Shown here one piece after another: positions 46,590 through 58,989 of a stretch of 64,000 nucleotides of DNA (the stretch's first letter is position 1; each line of letters begins with the position of its first letter). The DNA is taken from positions 72,767,855-72,831,854 of the forward strand of contig NC_016131.3 of NCBI RefSeq assembly GCF_000005505.3, given 5' to 3'. The position numbers and the translations under genes are program-made. Below the pieces are notes generated by a model that was not told the DNA's origin, made no database searches, and saw only the letters and a list, made by a program, of their open reading frames with translations. This stretch comes from Brachypodium distachyon (Eukaryota > Streptophyta > Magnoliopsida > Poales > Poaceae).

Positions 46590-49294
46590 CAACCGAACCC
46601 ACCTGCGCGCCCAAGAAATTCACCTCGTGTCCAGACACCGCTTCTCGGGAGCTGCGATCCGGTCTGCTGCTAGGTAGTTACTCCTCCTATATCTGCTTAT
46701 CGTGCTTAGTTTAGTTTAGTTTCAGTCAAGCAGGCTTGGAGTCTTCTTCCCCTTTTCACAAGGTCACATGGTCTGCGCGTAGCAGCAGCAGCAGCGCAGA
46801 GCCAAGCCGATCGATCTTCTTTCTTTCCTGCCGTTTTGTTTCCTCGTCTCTGCAGAAAGGCTGCCGAGCTCGCAATCAATCAAACCCATCTTCCTTCCGT
46901 AAATTTCCCCAGAACCTTTTTCAGATTTCCTTCTCCATCGACAGCAGCAGTAATAACTTCTTGCTGTTCTTGACGAGCCTTTAAAAATGGAGGGGAGTTA
47001 CGCTGCCGCGGCAGGCCATTAAGGCTTCTCGCTCTGATCCGGCAGGCGTTATCCATCCTTTCGCGTCCCTGTTTCGCTTCCGATTCTTCTTCCCCAACTT
47101 GCCTTCTTGCATCTGCGGGCGCAGGGGGGAGGCAGAGCTGGGAACCGTCCGCGTTTATCGACCGAGGAAGAAGAAAGCCATGTGCGCCTCGATGACGAGG
47201 AGAGCGTGAGGAGTAAAAGGGGGACAGCTCTCGCCTTGACGCCTCCTCGCCCTCCCTCTGCTCCTCTCCGTTCCGGAAACCTAACTGCCCCACGGCTCAG
47301 GTCCCGTCTCCATCCATCGTCTTCATCCACCTCTCAATTCTTACTCTTGGGAATTCTTTTGGTGTTTTGGAGGTCTCTCTGTCTGTCTCTGGTGGCCTGT
47401 TTTAGGGGTGTTGGTGGTGCAGGAAAGCGGCCTCCTTTTGTCTCTTCTTCTCCATGGTAGCAAGTGGTGGTCTTGTGCCTCTCCTTTGATTCTTTCTTGC
47501 TGGCCCCTTTGATAGCTTCGGTTTAGGTCCCAAGTCCTCTTCACCTAATCTTAATTTTTTAGAGCCGGTTGGTGTGTCTGCCTGTTGGCCCAGTGATCTA
47601 TCTCCTTATATAAACCCGCAGCCATTCTTGCTCTGTTCCTACACTCTTCAGAGTTCAGACTTCAGACCAGTCCATTTCACTACTCTTTTCAGGCCTTCAT
47701 TTTTTCTCTCTGTCTGCTGGGTGGTCAGTAGGCAGTGCGTGCTTGCTTCAGGGAAGGGTTTGGGGTTCGGATGCTGCGTGCTGATCTCTGAGGTAAATTA
47801 TCTAAATCATAGTATGATCTGAATATATGATGTCCTCTTACAGTTCTCCATCTTGTGACCAAATGATGATACATGAATATTCAGTGAACTTTGTTTTTTC
47901 AGCTTTAATTCGACTATGAAAACGAGCCTGTTTTTTCATCCTATAGAGTTTAATTGTTACTTTAACTTTGGTTGCTGCTGTAAAGGCTGTTCTGTTCTTG
48001 CTTGTTGCTTGAGAAAAGATAGCGTCAACTTTCTTGCTTCCTTTGTGTTATTGCGCATGGGCTTCATTCCTTTAGTGCCCGTGTTAAAACCCGCTACACA
48101 AAGTGACGTTCTGGTGAATAGGCTCTTTAAGCGGATGATGAATGCAATTAAGGTCTTCTTTTTGGGTTGGGCCATGGTAGTACTTTTCTGCAGGCTGCTG
48201 CTTTTGTTTTTATTTCTAACTAACCACTCCGCCTTTTCGCCGGTTGACTCTTCTTGATGCACCTCTTAATGAAAATTGGAAACAATTTCCCCTTATTTAA
48301 TCCTGCCCTCTTTTGCTTCGTTCCTCCCAAGTTCTCCGAGGTCAGAACAGCAGTACTTTGGTTATTATCCTTTAGCTGTTCACCTCCTAATCCCACACAC
48401 TTCAAAAGGATGGGAGCATGTTTAGATTAGATTGTCTTTCCTTGTACAGCATGTTTTCAAGTACCGGGTACTGGTATTTACTTCCAAATGCATACCCAAT
48501 GCTTCAGGGGCAGTGCACTCTAAGCAATGGAGTACAGTTAGTACTGGCATGTTCTCTTGCTTCTATGGGGAAGGAAAGTCTTCATAATTTTGGTAATACT
48601 ATTTTCATGGGTAGAGTATACGCGAGGGTCTTACGGAGGAAGCATTAATTTGTGGTACTATTGGTATCGGCGGTGAGACTGTACATGTGGGACTTTTTAT
48701 AATCTTGGGAGCTGGTTAAGTCGTTTCCATTAGGGAGTAGAAGAGATCAAGAGAGGTCCTCTTGATGTGTTGTTTATACTAGTAATTACATAGCATAGCG
48801 TGTATAGCACTTGTGCACCACTATCGGTACAGGTTTCTTCGAATGTCCTTATTTTAGGCATAGGATGTTCCATAAGAAATGGCCATCACATGGACTTCTC
48901 CTTTTGAAAAAAAGAAGCTCACTTGGACTTCTCCCGGCAATTTGATGGCTATTGTATTGTTTATACAAGTTGATTGGCCAACAATGAAATGTTTGTTCCA
49001 TGACCATGTGCATGATTTAGATCCTTGATACAAGTGATTGGATGACATATTTCGGGGAGCAATTTATTTGGTTTCTATCAGGGGAATCTTTTCACTTCTA
49101 GTTTCAATGCTTTCTGATCTGGCGCTGATAGCTTGCCTGTCATCAGGATAGGATGCCTGTAGTTTTTTAAATCACCTGTTTGTCAACCACACTTGATTTT
49201 TATGTGGACTAAACATTCCTGTGGTGTTACTTCTGTGCAGGTGATCAAGATCTTATTCACCTGATTCACTGGAGTTTTAGTCATTCAGCAAAAG
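46590..49294 (+). other. leader (5' UTR) and leader intron of the DUF3527 gene
   Basis: GC- and CT-rich sequence up to 47792 ends in a donor (gag|gtaaat at 47793). An acceptor (tgtgcag, last base 49240) precedes the start codon by 54 bases. The inferred leader intron is 47793-49240. Several small upstream frames exist in the leader. Transcript limits are not visible. The frames at 47916-48648 lie inside the intron and are rejected as genes. Confidence 0.5.
48886..48934. mobile_element. micro-insertion D with target duplication
   Basis: Sixteen bases (tcacatggacttctcc / tcacttggacttctcc, one mismatch) at 48886-48901 and 48919-48934 flank a 17-base insert, ttttgaaaaaaagaagc. It is inside the leader intron of the DUF3527 gene. 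Confidence 0.6.
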
Positions 49295-51178
49295 ATGGAA
49301 CTTGTCTGCTTGGAAAGGAGAAACAGATTACATGGTAATAGCGCTACTCCAGAGTTCAGTGGGCGGTCAGAAGACCACCATCAACTCCAGCCCGATGCTG
49401 CTCCCGAGGTTCAGTCTGATTTGGTCCAGGTAAACTACAGGCAGCCATTGGCTACAGATGAGAAGAAAAGCATGAGTTGCCAGTCATGCCAGAGGTTACC
49501 GTGTTCTTGTGGTGACGGTGTGCCATGTTCGGACTTATGTCCGGCGCTTCCTGCCATTCCTGCCAAGATGATGATCTTGGAGTACCTCATCAGAAGCCTG
49601 AGGCACCCAACAAGAACTCACAATGTGAGCGACCTTGATGACATGATTAGTGGCAGAACTAGCACTGGGGATGTAACACTTGGTCCTTCAGAGAAGATGA
49701 TGATGGACTCTTTACATGCACTGGTGAATACGAAGACAAGACCGAAGAGCCCGTCGTTCTACCTTTCAGGAGCTAAAATGAGAAAAACTCGGTCAAGATC
49801 CCACATCGTAACACAGTCGGAGATATTGAAGCTGATATCTCCCGAGACATGGGAAATCTCCTCCCTTGGAGTATCCCCATTGAGGAAAAGCACGGCCGAG
49901 CTGTGCATGGACGCGGAGATGGCGCCTTCTTTCTCAGACACAGCGCGTATGAGCGCAAGTGAGGCTGTTCTGTCCTCATACCCATCATCATCATCTCTTA
50001 GTGCAGGCCTTCTGCAGTGCATATGGAAGGACGGGCTCCCTCACTTTGAACTGTCGCTGGACAGTCCTATGGCAGTGTACGCTGCAAACCCTATCAAGGC
50101 ACATGACAATGATAAAGCCCTCGACTACGTCTATTTGTTCCACTCAGGGGAGCCAGGGAAAAAAGATTGGATGGGGAACTCGAGCAATGTTTCGAAACTT
50201 GTTGGCAAGATGAAGGTGTCAAGCTCTCTAGTTCTGAGCTCAGGTCAGCCAAGTTCTATGCAAACTGAGTTTGTCCTGTATGGTTCGCCTGATGACTACC
50301 TGAGGCAAATGCAGAGCACCTATAGTGTTACAAAAGGCAAGGGGCTAGTCCAGAGAGTAGCAGAAATCATGAAATCTCCCAATGTTTACTCCAGTCCGAA
50401 ACATGCCTGGAAGTTCAGCAAACCTTCACCGCAACAGTTCGACGACATGCGCGAAATGCTTGGAGGCGAAGTGACCAATATTGCAGAGTCAAGTTTGGTA
50501 AGCCTCACTGCCGATGATCTGCCGACCAACCAGGAGATAGCAGCGATTGTGGTGAGAGAACAACGGCATGAACGCCAGGAAGAGCCTGCTGTTGGTGGCT
50601 GGGGCCTGAAGTTCCTTGAGAAGGCAGGAGCCGTTCATTCAGAGGAGAGCAAGGACAGTAAGGGTGCTGCAAGGAGCATAACTGCTATTGTTCCCAGAGG
50701 CTACCACGGTGGTGTGGCTTCCAAGAATGGCCCGTCGGGGCTCATCGAGAGATGGAGGACCGGCGGGCGTTGCAATTGTGGCGGGTGGGATCTCGGTTGC
50801 CCCATCAGAGTGCTGAACAATGACGGTGGTGGATCATTGTCGCCTCAGTCTGCGGCATATTCACAGGAGAGCAAATCAGCTGAGTTGTCAATGATGGTAA
50901 ACGACTATTCCGGGCCTCTTTCGCCACAAAAAATCTCTGTTGTAAAATTGTAATCAGATTTTAAGTGGTTTTTATGTTGCACAATTTTTTTCATCGCTCT
51001 TCCATGCATTTTTCAGGGCGTGAGGAGGAATCACGAGCCGGTGCTGAGGCTTGTGAACGTCGCAGAGGACCTGTACATCCTCTATTTCGAGTCGACCCTG
51101 CTCTCGCCGTTGCAGTGCTTCTCCACAGGGGTGGCGATGATCCACAGCCAGGCACCTCAGCTCTACCCCAAACTGTAG
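49295..51178 (+). CDS. DUF3527 family protein
   Basis: Two coding exons (49295-50941 and 51017-51178) give 602 aa. The intron is short (75 bases, GTAAAA...TTTTTCAG, phase 0). Reading through it would end the protein after four intron-encoded residues, at 552 aa. Features are a cysteine cluster near 62-82 (C62, C65, C70, C72, C78, C82), a Ser-rich middle, the family motif CNCGGWDLGCPIRVLNN near 493-509, and a conserved C-terminus in exon 2 (LRLVNVAEDLYILYFES...FSTGVAMIHSQAP...YPKL). DUF3527 proteins are plant-specific and of unknown biochemical function; no role is claimed. The start is the first methionine after the leader intron. Confidence 0.85.
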
Positions 51179-51920
51179 GATGTTTAAATTTTGTTTTTGA
51201 GGGAAAGGGCAGACAAATTGTTTTTCCTTGTGCTGTTAATCTATCAGTTTATTATTCGTCTGGATTAGCTGACAGCCTGGACCCTGGAGCCATGAGTAGG
51301 AATGCAAATTGCATATGTACAAAAGCTACTGATAAAAATATAGGAGTATAATTTTATAAATACTAGCACAATCGCATTGCTAGATAGACGAATGTATTGC
51401 GTCTTGATTTAGAACGTAGACCTCATGAACGGTAAAACTCTATTTCTATGCGGTTGGGATTATCTGAGATACTGACAGAAGTTCATGATTTAGCAAGGCA
51501 AACCACAAGTCACACGTAACATTCACGGTTGAGCATTATCTAAGCTAGGCACATCCCCAGATACGAATCGATGTTAGGTAATACATATGCCTCCGGTTTC
51601 TATGGTTTCTTCGTAAAAATATGGACATCCTCCAGTGAAAAGAAAATGCAGGATCCGGAGAAAAGACATCCCCGCCCACACAATCTCACGGATACCTTGT
51701 TGTCCGTGCAGAAACGACCTTTGTTCAGGGATGCTTCATGCTCCCCCCTGCGAGTTTTAATCCAAAGTTTAATAGTGGCACGATATAACTACAATCGCAT
51801 GGTATTAATATCTGTACCGCCTACAGGTCACAGTAACAAAGGAAGAAGAGTACTCCATATGCTACTGAGAATATATCTAACCGATCCTAGCATATTTGAA
51901 CACTATTAAACAGCATTATC

Positions 51921-54900
51921 CTAGAAAACATTGCCAAGCAAAGAACTAAAAACAATGAGGAGGTTACCAAGATGCTTCACCGGTGTCGGGTCGCTTCCAA
52001 AGTCCAATTTCAAACCAGACATGAGTGCTTTGCATGCTCGGTCATAATCCTCAAGCAAACATAAATACATGACCCGGGAATGTTTTTTTTTTTTTTTTTT
52101 TTTTCGCGAATAGCATGACCCAGGAATGTAACACAGTATGAAAACAGAATCTGACTAGAAGCTGCGGCCGCTTACCTTCGTCAGTATCAGAGCTGCTCCT
52201 TGCTCATAGCAGGATTTTGATACATCCAGCTCCATATCTTTGTAGGTGTTAGCATCATCCAAAGCCTTGTCTTCTTCATTCATATGCAGCCAGCAGAGGC
52301 TCCTCTTGGCATACAAGGTTGGATCATCATGGTCAGTCTCCATTGCTTGCAGAAATAAAACGATACTGCGTTTTCATCAAAGATGAAACTAGCTGTAGAT
52401 AATACAACTAACACACTTTCTTTCCTTAAACAAACAAGTAAACATTGACTAGAATAGACATCTGATTTACAGATCCTTTTAACAACAAAGTTAGGACCTA
52501 AAAGGTGGTAAACTGAAGTACTTCTTTTAGAACCACCCAGTTCCCCAGCACTGGTTGATCGAATCTTTAGTTGCTTCCTTTAACATGAGTCACATCAAAA
52601 TAAATATTAGTGAAGTGGCGGTAATCTAGGCCAGTATCTAGGAGAACTCTTTCAGAATTCAGAGCATTTTAGGCGAGAAAGGGATTGATATCAGCAAGTA
52701 AAGTGCTAAAAAGAACTAATGAAGGCATATATGATGCAAGAATTTACCTTAGTATAGAGAGCCACTGCATGAGCATAATCCTTTTGCTTGAATGCAGCAT
52801 CCCCGTCCAACGAACATCCATCACTCTCGTCGAGCAGAGGATCCTAAGCCAAAGGAAGAACTAAAAGTCAAACAGAACATAGAACGCACATTTACTCTCG
52901 AACTCACGTAGTTGGCATGTTGAATCATTACATCACTGCCTGTAAATCTAGCTACAGGGCACATGGGAGGGGAGAGAATATCAACGCACTCCTTCCATCC
53001 TTGGATTGCAGCAATTTCTTTTGGCGTTCTACCAAACTGTCAAGAAGAATATCAAGGGTAAATTTAACATATAAAAAAAGGAAGGGCTTAGGAATGAAAA
53101 AATAATTAGGTTTGCCCCACAAACTAGTCTCGATGAGGATATCCTCAACGAGGGAACTATTAATGTACAGAAGAATATGACACAGCTTAGATAAGTGTAT
53201 GTGCAACCAGATTCTGTTATGTCCTGGACATGTGAGTGAACAAGTGAATGAATGATTAAACCAGCCTCTGTTAGTTCCTTTTCTGTGGTAAGCAGTGACA
53301 AGAAGCAACTCACTTCATCGGGAATAGTTGCATCAGCACCAGCTTCCAATAAACACTTGATGCAATCAGTTAAGCCATAAGTTGCAGCTATTACTAATGG
53401 TGTTACAGGCCTACCAGCATTGACATCAGCACCAGCCTGGAACATGGAATATATAATTCAGAATGTTGAAGATAGTGTTTATAAAATACTGTCACAACTT
53501 GTGCTTACGTTAGAAATGACAAAACCAAATATGTTCCGCTCCCTCGGCAAAAACTTTCCAAGCAAAGTAGTAGCTTTAAAGGAACAAAGTCACTGACCTT
53601 AATAAGTAGTTCCACACATTTCAATGAAGAAGCGAAGAGAGCCAATGTAAGTGGTGTATAGAATAAGCGTACAACTCTGTTAGGCTGGAGAGAAGGCAAA
53701 CAACAGATTACTTGCAGACCAAATAATGATAAAAAGGGATACTGGAGAAAAAAAACTATCAACATTTAAATTTGCAACTATTCGCAGAAAGTAAAATACA
53801 CAAAGAAGTGTTTGACTAATCATTTAATTTTCCATACCGAAAAAAAGATGCAAAAGGGAAACAGTGATGCGTCGATGCCCTATCTTCCTTCCTTCCAACA
53901 TACCATCTTATATGTGCACTAATGTCTAATAAGAGGCTTCTTCTTTTCTTTGAGGAAGACGGGGTAAAAAAGATCCCCACAGGTTGTTATATTACTTGAA
54001 AGCAGCTAGGCAGCCAAAGTACACAAGTGAGCAAGAGGGGAGAGGGGAAATTACAGAATGGCGTTGAGGTAAAGATCCCTAGCTAACAAAAGGGCTCTTT
54101 GAAGCCACCACATTAATATACCAAAAGAAGGGCAAAAAGGAAACAGCAATGCTATGCTTCTTTATGCAATTATCCACTACATGAACACTCAAACATCATG
54201 TCACCTATCCTCAATGGTTGCTGACGTGAGAGTAAGCTCACGCACAAACTACACGTTACAAACACTTGGAATGGCCAGTAAGTAAGCAGTTGTGATGATA
54301 AGGTCATGGTAGCACCATCACAGGGGTACAGTACAATAGTAGATGCATTAGAACTTGGCTTACAGCGACTTACCCTAATATGAATATGCAAGAGAAACAA
54401 GATTTTACCATGCTATTATCCAACACAAATCATAAGGGATTTACTAAATTTCAAGGAAAAATCTGAAGAAAAATGCATAAATGATATGGCAAAAGAAGAA
54501 AAGAACACTAAGAGTTACAAGATTAAAGCTAGCCAATAAAACAGAATTCCTGGCTCAGCATGCTCAATGAAGTAAAGTTAGCATCCATGCCACCCTGACA
54601 GGGCCAAATTCTTTGAGTAAGCAGGGTTGGGAAAAGGGAAAAAAATACATAAGAACACTGCGATGTCCAATCGAATTCATCCAGACATTTTTTTGAGCGG
54701 TCACCGAGGGGGGTTAGAAATCACCACCTGAATTTCATTAGTCAAATGCGATAGGGTAAATAATTCACAAGGCGCGAAGATAGGTAGTCTCGCCAAGATC
54801 CAGACATGAATTCTCGGTTATCATAGATAGGTAGGTAGGTAGGTAGGTAGATAGATAGATAGAATACTAACATAACACATTTATCCTCTTTTTAAATGAC

Positions 54901-57442
54901 AACACATCTAATATTGATCAGAAAGCGCATAGCCTAGATGGGGGGAAAGAATTATTACATTTGCCTGGTGACGTAACAACAATTCCAACATTCTCACATT
55001 TCCATTTTCAGCAGCGACGTGTAGTGGTGTCCCTCTGTTGTTTATCGGATCAACATAAGCTCGTCTGGACAATAATAACTCAGCCATTTGACAAGGATCT
55101 GGATGAAATAAATGAAAATGCTCTCGTCACATTACAATAAAGGATTCAAGAATATATTAATGAACAGGTAAAGAGCTTACCACCCCGGGTGGTAGCTCCC
55201 CGTAACATGGTTGCCTCTGTGGAGAAATCTGCGCCTGGATCAGCGATTTAGTTTATTACTCTATTTCAGCATGATTAGGACTGCTAATGGAGCTGGACAG
55301 AGTTCGCAAGTACAGCTCTTCTTTTTTTGCCAGGATGCAGACCAGGTGCAGTGCACCTTTTGGCACATTTACGACTAGATTCTATTTGACTGTTTTCGCG
55401 CCATCATTTTTTTTATTTAAATTAGAAAGCCATCATGCTTCATGCACTTTTTATTTATATATATGCTCCATAAGTGAAATCTAACCATGTCCAAGCGCCA
55501 ACTATTTAAAATGTATCCATCAAGCATTTATATAACGTACCCATATCTTAAAGTCATTACGTACGCAGTAAGAAACAGGAAGTGGTTTCATAAGTAGTAA
55601 GCAAATTGGGAAAATTATTAAAACATACACATAAGTAGGACTTAAAAAGGATCTTTCACAGCTGAGCAACAAAACCTGACCCAGCCCAGCATAGGCAACA
55701 CAGCTCCCAAAAACAATCCTGACTGACTCCCAACCAGCCGGGTCAAAGTTAGATTTTCTCATCCGGGGAGGGACTGACATTTTCAAGCAATCTAGTTTAA
55801 TTTAAGTCTTGCTTAACTTTGCTTGCTTGTATTGTTCAATGGAAAAGCTTTTGCACATAAGATTGGCATAGCTATCTGAAGATAGAACACATTGTATAAC
55901 AATATATATAGTTCTATTGCCATTCCTCAAAAAGAATTAGTTTAGCGCAAAAACTGAATTACTAAAACGTTGTTGTCACCACCTTTAGTTAGTCACAACA
56001 AAAGTATAATATGCAAGACAAAAACAAAGAGAAGAGCAGAAATTTACTGTTGGCCATACATTGCAACCTGTTCTGGATTAAATATAACACAGACGAACAG
56101 AGTTGGCAGGATGAATAAAGCTACAACTCATAAAAACTGAAACAACATGTGCAAGGACAGGGAGAACCTAGCATTGCTGAAACATAATGGAGCGCGGTAG
56201 TCCCATTCTTATTTTCTTTGTTTGGATTAGCACCACGATCAAGAAGACACCTTAAAACTGATGTAGATCCAGTACCAAATGTTGCATATAATAGAGGTTT
56301 TGCACCTGGCAAGAGCACAAGAAATGGCAAAAGCTTGATCAGAATGATCAACAATTCTGGCTTCCAACCAACAAAAATATTAATAGATAAATAATATAAT
56401 CAAGAGCAGTTGCACCAGCAAAATGCATACTAGAAAATCAAACAAGCAAGTACTACAGCAGTACAGTCTACAGGTGAGTTACGGCATAGATTAACACGAA
56501 GCGCAAGAATGTTCACTTGCAATGCATCATCATGTCAATGTGTTATCACGGAAGAGTGAATTTTAGATTCATGATTCAGCATGCATTTCACAGACGCAAC
56601 CTATTAGCAAAAACTTTTTCCAGAAAACAAAAAGGGTAAAAATGCAGAAATACTTAGCTAGGGGCATCCCACCTTCCATCAACACCAAAACAAAGTTAAG
56701 AAACTAATGCTTGCATCATAGCGGCCATAGGTGGTCAGTGGTCACAGGTAGGCAGCCATAGGACCAGCCTCATGATGATCTCTGTCAAACGTCACCAGAG
56801 CAACGTTTCAGCAACTATTCTCTCTTACAAATACTCCTAGATCACTCCATGCCTCTCTGATGTGGCATTCATGCAACTCCCAGATGACACCGAGAAACCC
56901 ACCACACCACGGATCAGGTTCTCCCATGCCCTACAACATAACCCCATGCTCCCCAGCCCAGCACCTGATAAGAAGTTTCGCACAAATCGCAATAGAGAGC
57001 AACAGCAGTACAGCACCCACCAAAAAGTCAAATCCAAACTTAAATTACTTTTGTCACCAGCTGGAGCGTTGACGTCGAGATCCTTGATCAGGAACTTGCA
57101 CATCTCGAGCCTGCCAGCCCCCGCCGCTATGTGGAGTAGCCCAGGCTTGACGTCCTTTGAGCTATAGAGCTCCGCCACCGCCTCCTTCACGCCTTTCCCC
57201 GCCTTCCTCAGCTTCTCCGCAAGCTCTGCACGCACAATCACCCCCCACAAAAAAAAGAAGCAGATCGAAACCGCATCAGATCCCCGACTACCGAAACCGA
57301 TCCGGCGGCGCGAGACCTTACTCTTCACGCGGGGGATGTCGCTGTCGGTCGCGGCGCTGACGATCTGCATGGCCACGCAATCATCCTTGCAGAGCACACG
57401 GTCCCCGATCTTGTACTGGGGCTGGCACTGGCAGGGGTCCAT
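51921..57442 (-). CDS. ankyrin-repeat plus TPR protein, possibly defective at exon 10
   Basis: Exons as read: 57322-57442, 57058-57225, 56168-56305, 55181-55234, 54959-55098, 53598-53684, 53314-53436, 52908-53036, 52748-52843, 52176-52346 and 51921-52049, or 451 aa if all join in frame. Residues 75-290 hold ankyrin repeats (GLLHIAAGAGRLEMCKFLI, TPLHVAAENGNVRMLELLL, PLVIAATYGLTDCIKCLLEAGAD). The C-terminal 150 residues match a TPR unit (GDAAFKQKDYAHAVALYTK / LYAKRSLCWLHMNEEDKAL). Such proteins are cytosolic scaffolds or co-chaperone-like; the partner is unknown. The in-frame start of exon 10 follows CTGCAA, not CAG, so the expected acceptor is missing. The next base gives AAG, which shifts the frame to an early stop. 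The last exon diverges from the usual TPR ending. Confidence 0.7.
52068..52128. mobile_element. micro-insertion E: poly(T) with 15-bp target duplication
   Basis: Fifteen bases (catgacccgggaatg / catgacccaggaatg, one mismatch) at 52068-52082 and 52114-52128 flank 22 T plus cgcgaatag. On the minus strand this is ctattcgcg followed by a 22-base poly(A) tail, typical of a target-primed retroposon 3' end. It is in the intron between exons 10 and 11 of the ankyrin-TPR gene. Confidence 0.75.
53850..54152. mobile_element. probable retroposon-like insertion in an ankyrin-TPR intron
   Basis: A 21-base direct repeat with three mismatches (gcaaaagggaaacagtgatgc and its copy) at 53850-53870 and 54132-54152 flanks about 260 bp. 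That insert contains ttctttgaggaagacggggtaaa, resembling the T-run/gag termini of the other insertions. It has no coding capacity. The T-run is internal, so the structure may be nested. Confidence 0.45.
54679..54807. mobile_element. retroposon 3' fragment with 10-bp target duplication
   Basis: The ten bases atccagacat occur at 54679-54688 and 54798-54807. Between them is a 109-bp insert starting with a T-run and gagcggtcaccg. On the minus strand it ends ccgctc plus poly(A), as expected for a 5'-truncated LINE or SINE. It lies in the ankyrin-TPR intron between exons 5 and 6. Confidence 0.65.
54824..54862. repeat. GGTA/GATA microsatellite
   Basis: Tandem ggta units pass into gata units within an intron of the ankyrin-TPR gene. 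It is probably polymorphic. Confidence 0.9.
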
Positions 57443-58770
57443 GGATCGAAGAAGCTGGGTAGGGGCAGGGAGAGAGAGATCCCGTGTCTAGGCTTCGGGA
57501 TGGAATGGAAGCTTCGAGAAGGCTAGGGTTTGGCGAGGCGGAGAGGGGGAAGGGAACGGGAAAGAGCGGGAAGCGTGAGAAGGCGAATGCTTCCGAACAG
57601 TAAACATATACTCCAGCGTGAGAAGGGGAAGCGGGAGTACTATGTTGAGAGGCCAGCCCACGATGCCATTATATGGTGCCAGCCGTAAGAAGACCCATAT
57701 ATTAGCCTGCCCTTGTTTTCTCTTTTCCTTTTTCGCTTTTGCTAATAATGTGGTTTCGTTTGTTGAACTGTACAAAATAAATTAGGACGGCACTAGGCAT
57801 TTGCCAGCTTTTCCATGCCCTGTCAAAAACATGAGAAAGTATTTCGGGGAAACTGCCCATTTCAGGAAACATGCAAACCAACATATAGCTGTTGGATCAA
57901 AGATCCGCGGACTAAGATTAAGCGCAATCATATGAATTATGAATGAAATTTCAGTGATATACCAACGATGTAGTATTAAATTATTTCAATGAAATAATAT
58001 ATGTGGATGAGATATAAAATAATATATGTTAATGAACCATCAATGATATATCAATGAAATAGTGATGTGGAATTGATATCATAATCAAATCTTACTGACA
58101 TAGTAAACTATGTTAATGAGATACTATCGACTTTTTGTGAAGATGTGAATGAAATCAGAATGCTATTCCAATGAAATTAATGATATATATTTTGCGTAGC
58201 AAAACTAGAGGGTGTAAATGAAACAAAAAATGGATGAAAAATCCACATCCTAAAGAAATGGGTGGACCGCGGGTTGATTCCAAACAAACTTACGGGTCTA
58301 AGCGAAAAACCATGATTCATTTCAGTTCACACATCTTTGATCTAACGGCCAATTTTGGTTTGAATGTTTGCATGGGAAAAGGTGGTTTCCACATGATAAT
58401 TTCTCCAAAACCTCCTCGCCACATGTTAGATGCATCTGCGAAACAATTTTTTTCTGTGCTTGCAATAAATCTCATCAAATTGTTGTGAAAATAGGTCACA
58501 ACATATTCAACTTCGGAAACAAATGTATGCCACATGATTGCACTTTTTGCGATAATGGACTCCTCAACCATCACGGCATCTTGTCTGTATGTACGCAGGA
58601 AAACACGTGGACGGCAAGAGGCATGAAACAACGAGTTGCAGACGACAGAAAATGTTGACAAGAACTCGGCCATGCTGTCCACATCGACTGTCCACAGCGA
58701 TGTCTTCCCCGGTTCGTGTCGGAGGACGGCGTCGTGCGCGCCCGCATGCTGCGAGGCGGCGGCCGGCTAG
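57443..58770. other. upstream region of the ankyrin-TPR gene
   Basis: The left part is the promoter and leader of the ankyrin-TPR gene. The stretch 57920-58210 is AT-rich and repetitive, with many variants of aatgaaat and gatatat. Frames at 58234-58682 overlap on both strands and are unrecognised. Confidence 0.45.
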
Positions 58771-58775
58771 GAGTA

Positions 58776-58985
58776 TCAGTGAAGGGCTTCTCGGTTGCTC
58801 CATCTGAGTGCTGAACAAAGCGATGGATCGTCTTGAGTCTTGACTCAGAGCCATGAGAGCCGCACGTTCGCATGACAACAAATCAGGCGAGGTGCCAGTA
58901 ATGGTGAAGGACTAATCCAGGCGACCAGGCCTCTATAGCTCCAGAAAATTATGTTCCGAGTGAAGTCTTATGTTGTAAAATGTTG
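58776..58985 (+). pseudogene. broken fragment of a DUF3527 gene
   Basis: The sequence matches the 3' part of the DUF3527 gene at about 50785-50955. Shared blocks are ctcggttgc, gagtgctgaacaa, aacaaatcag/agcaaatcag, gtaatggt/gatggtaa and tgttgtaaaat. The codon matching the parental arginine in GCPIRVL is TGA, and small indels follow, so it cannot code. The match reaches into the parent's intron donor (GTAAAAT), so it arose as a DNA copy rather than from spliced RNA. Nothing upstream of about 58776 aligns convincingly. Confidence 0.65.
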
Positions 58986-58989
58986 TTTT

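Noticed and set aside
47916..48648. Small plus-strand frames (113 and 76 aa) between the leader and the DUF3527 gene
   Set aside because: They lie inside the inferred leader intron, have no domain, and show intron-like AT content.
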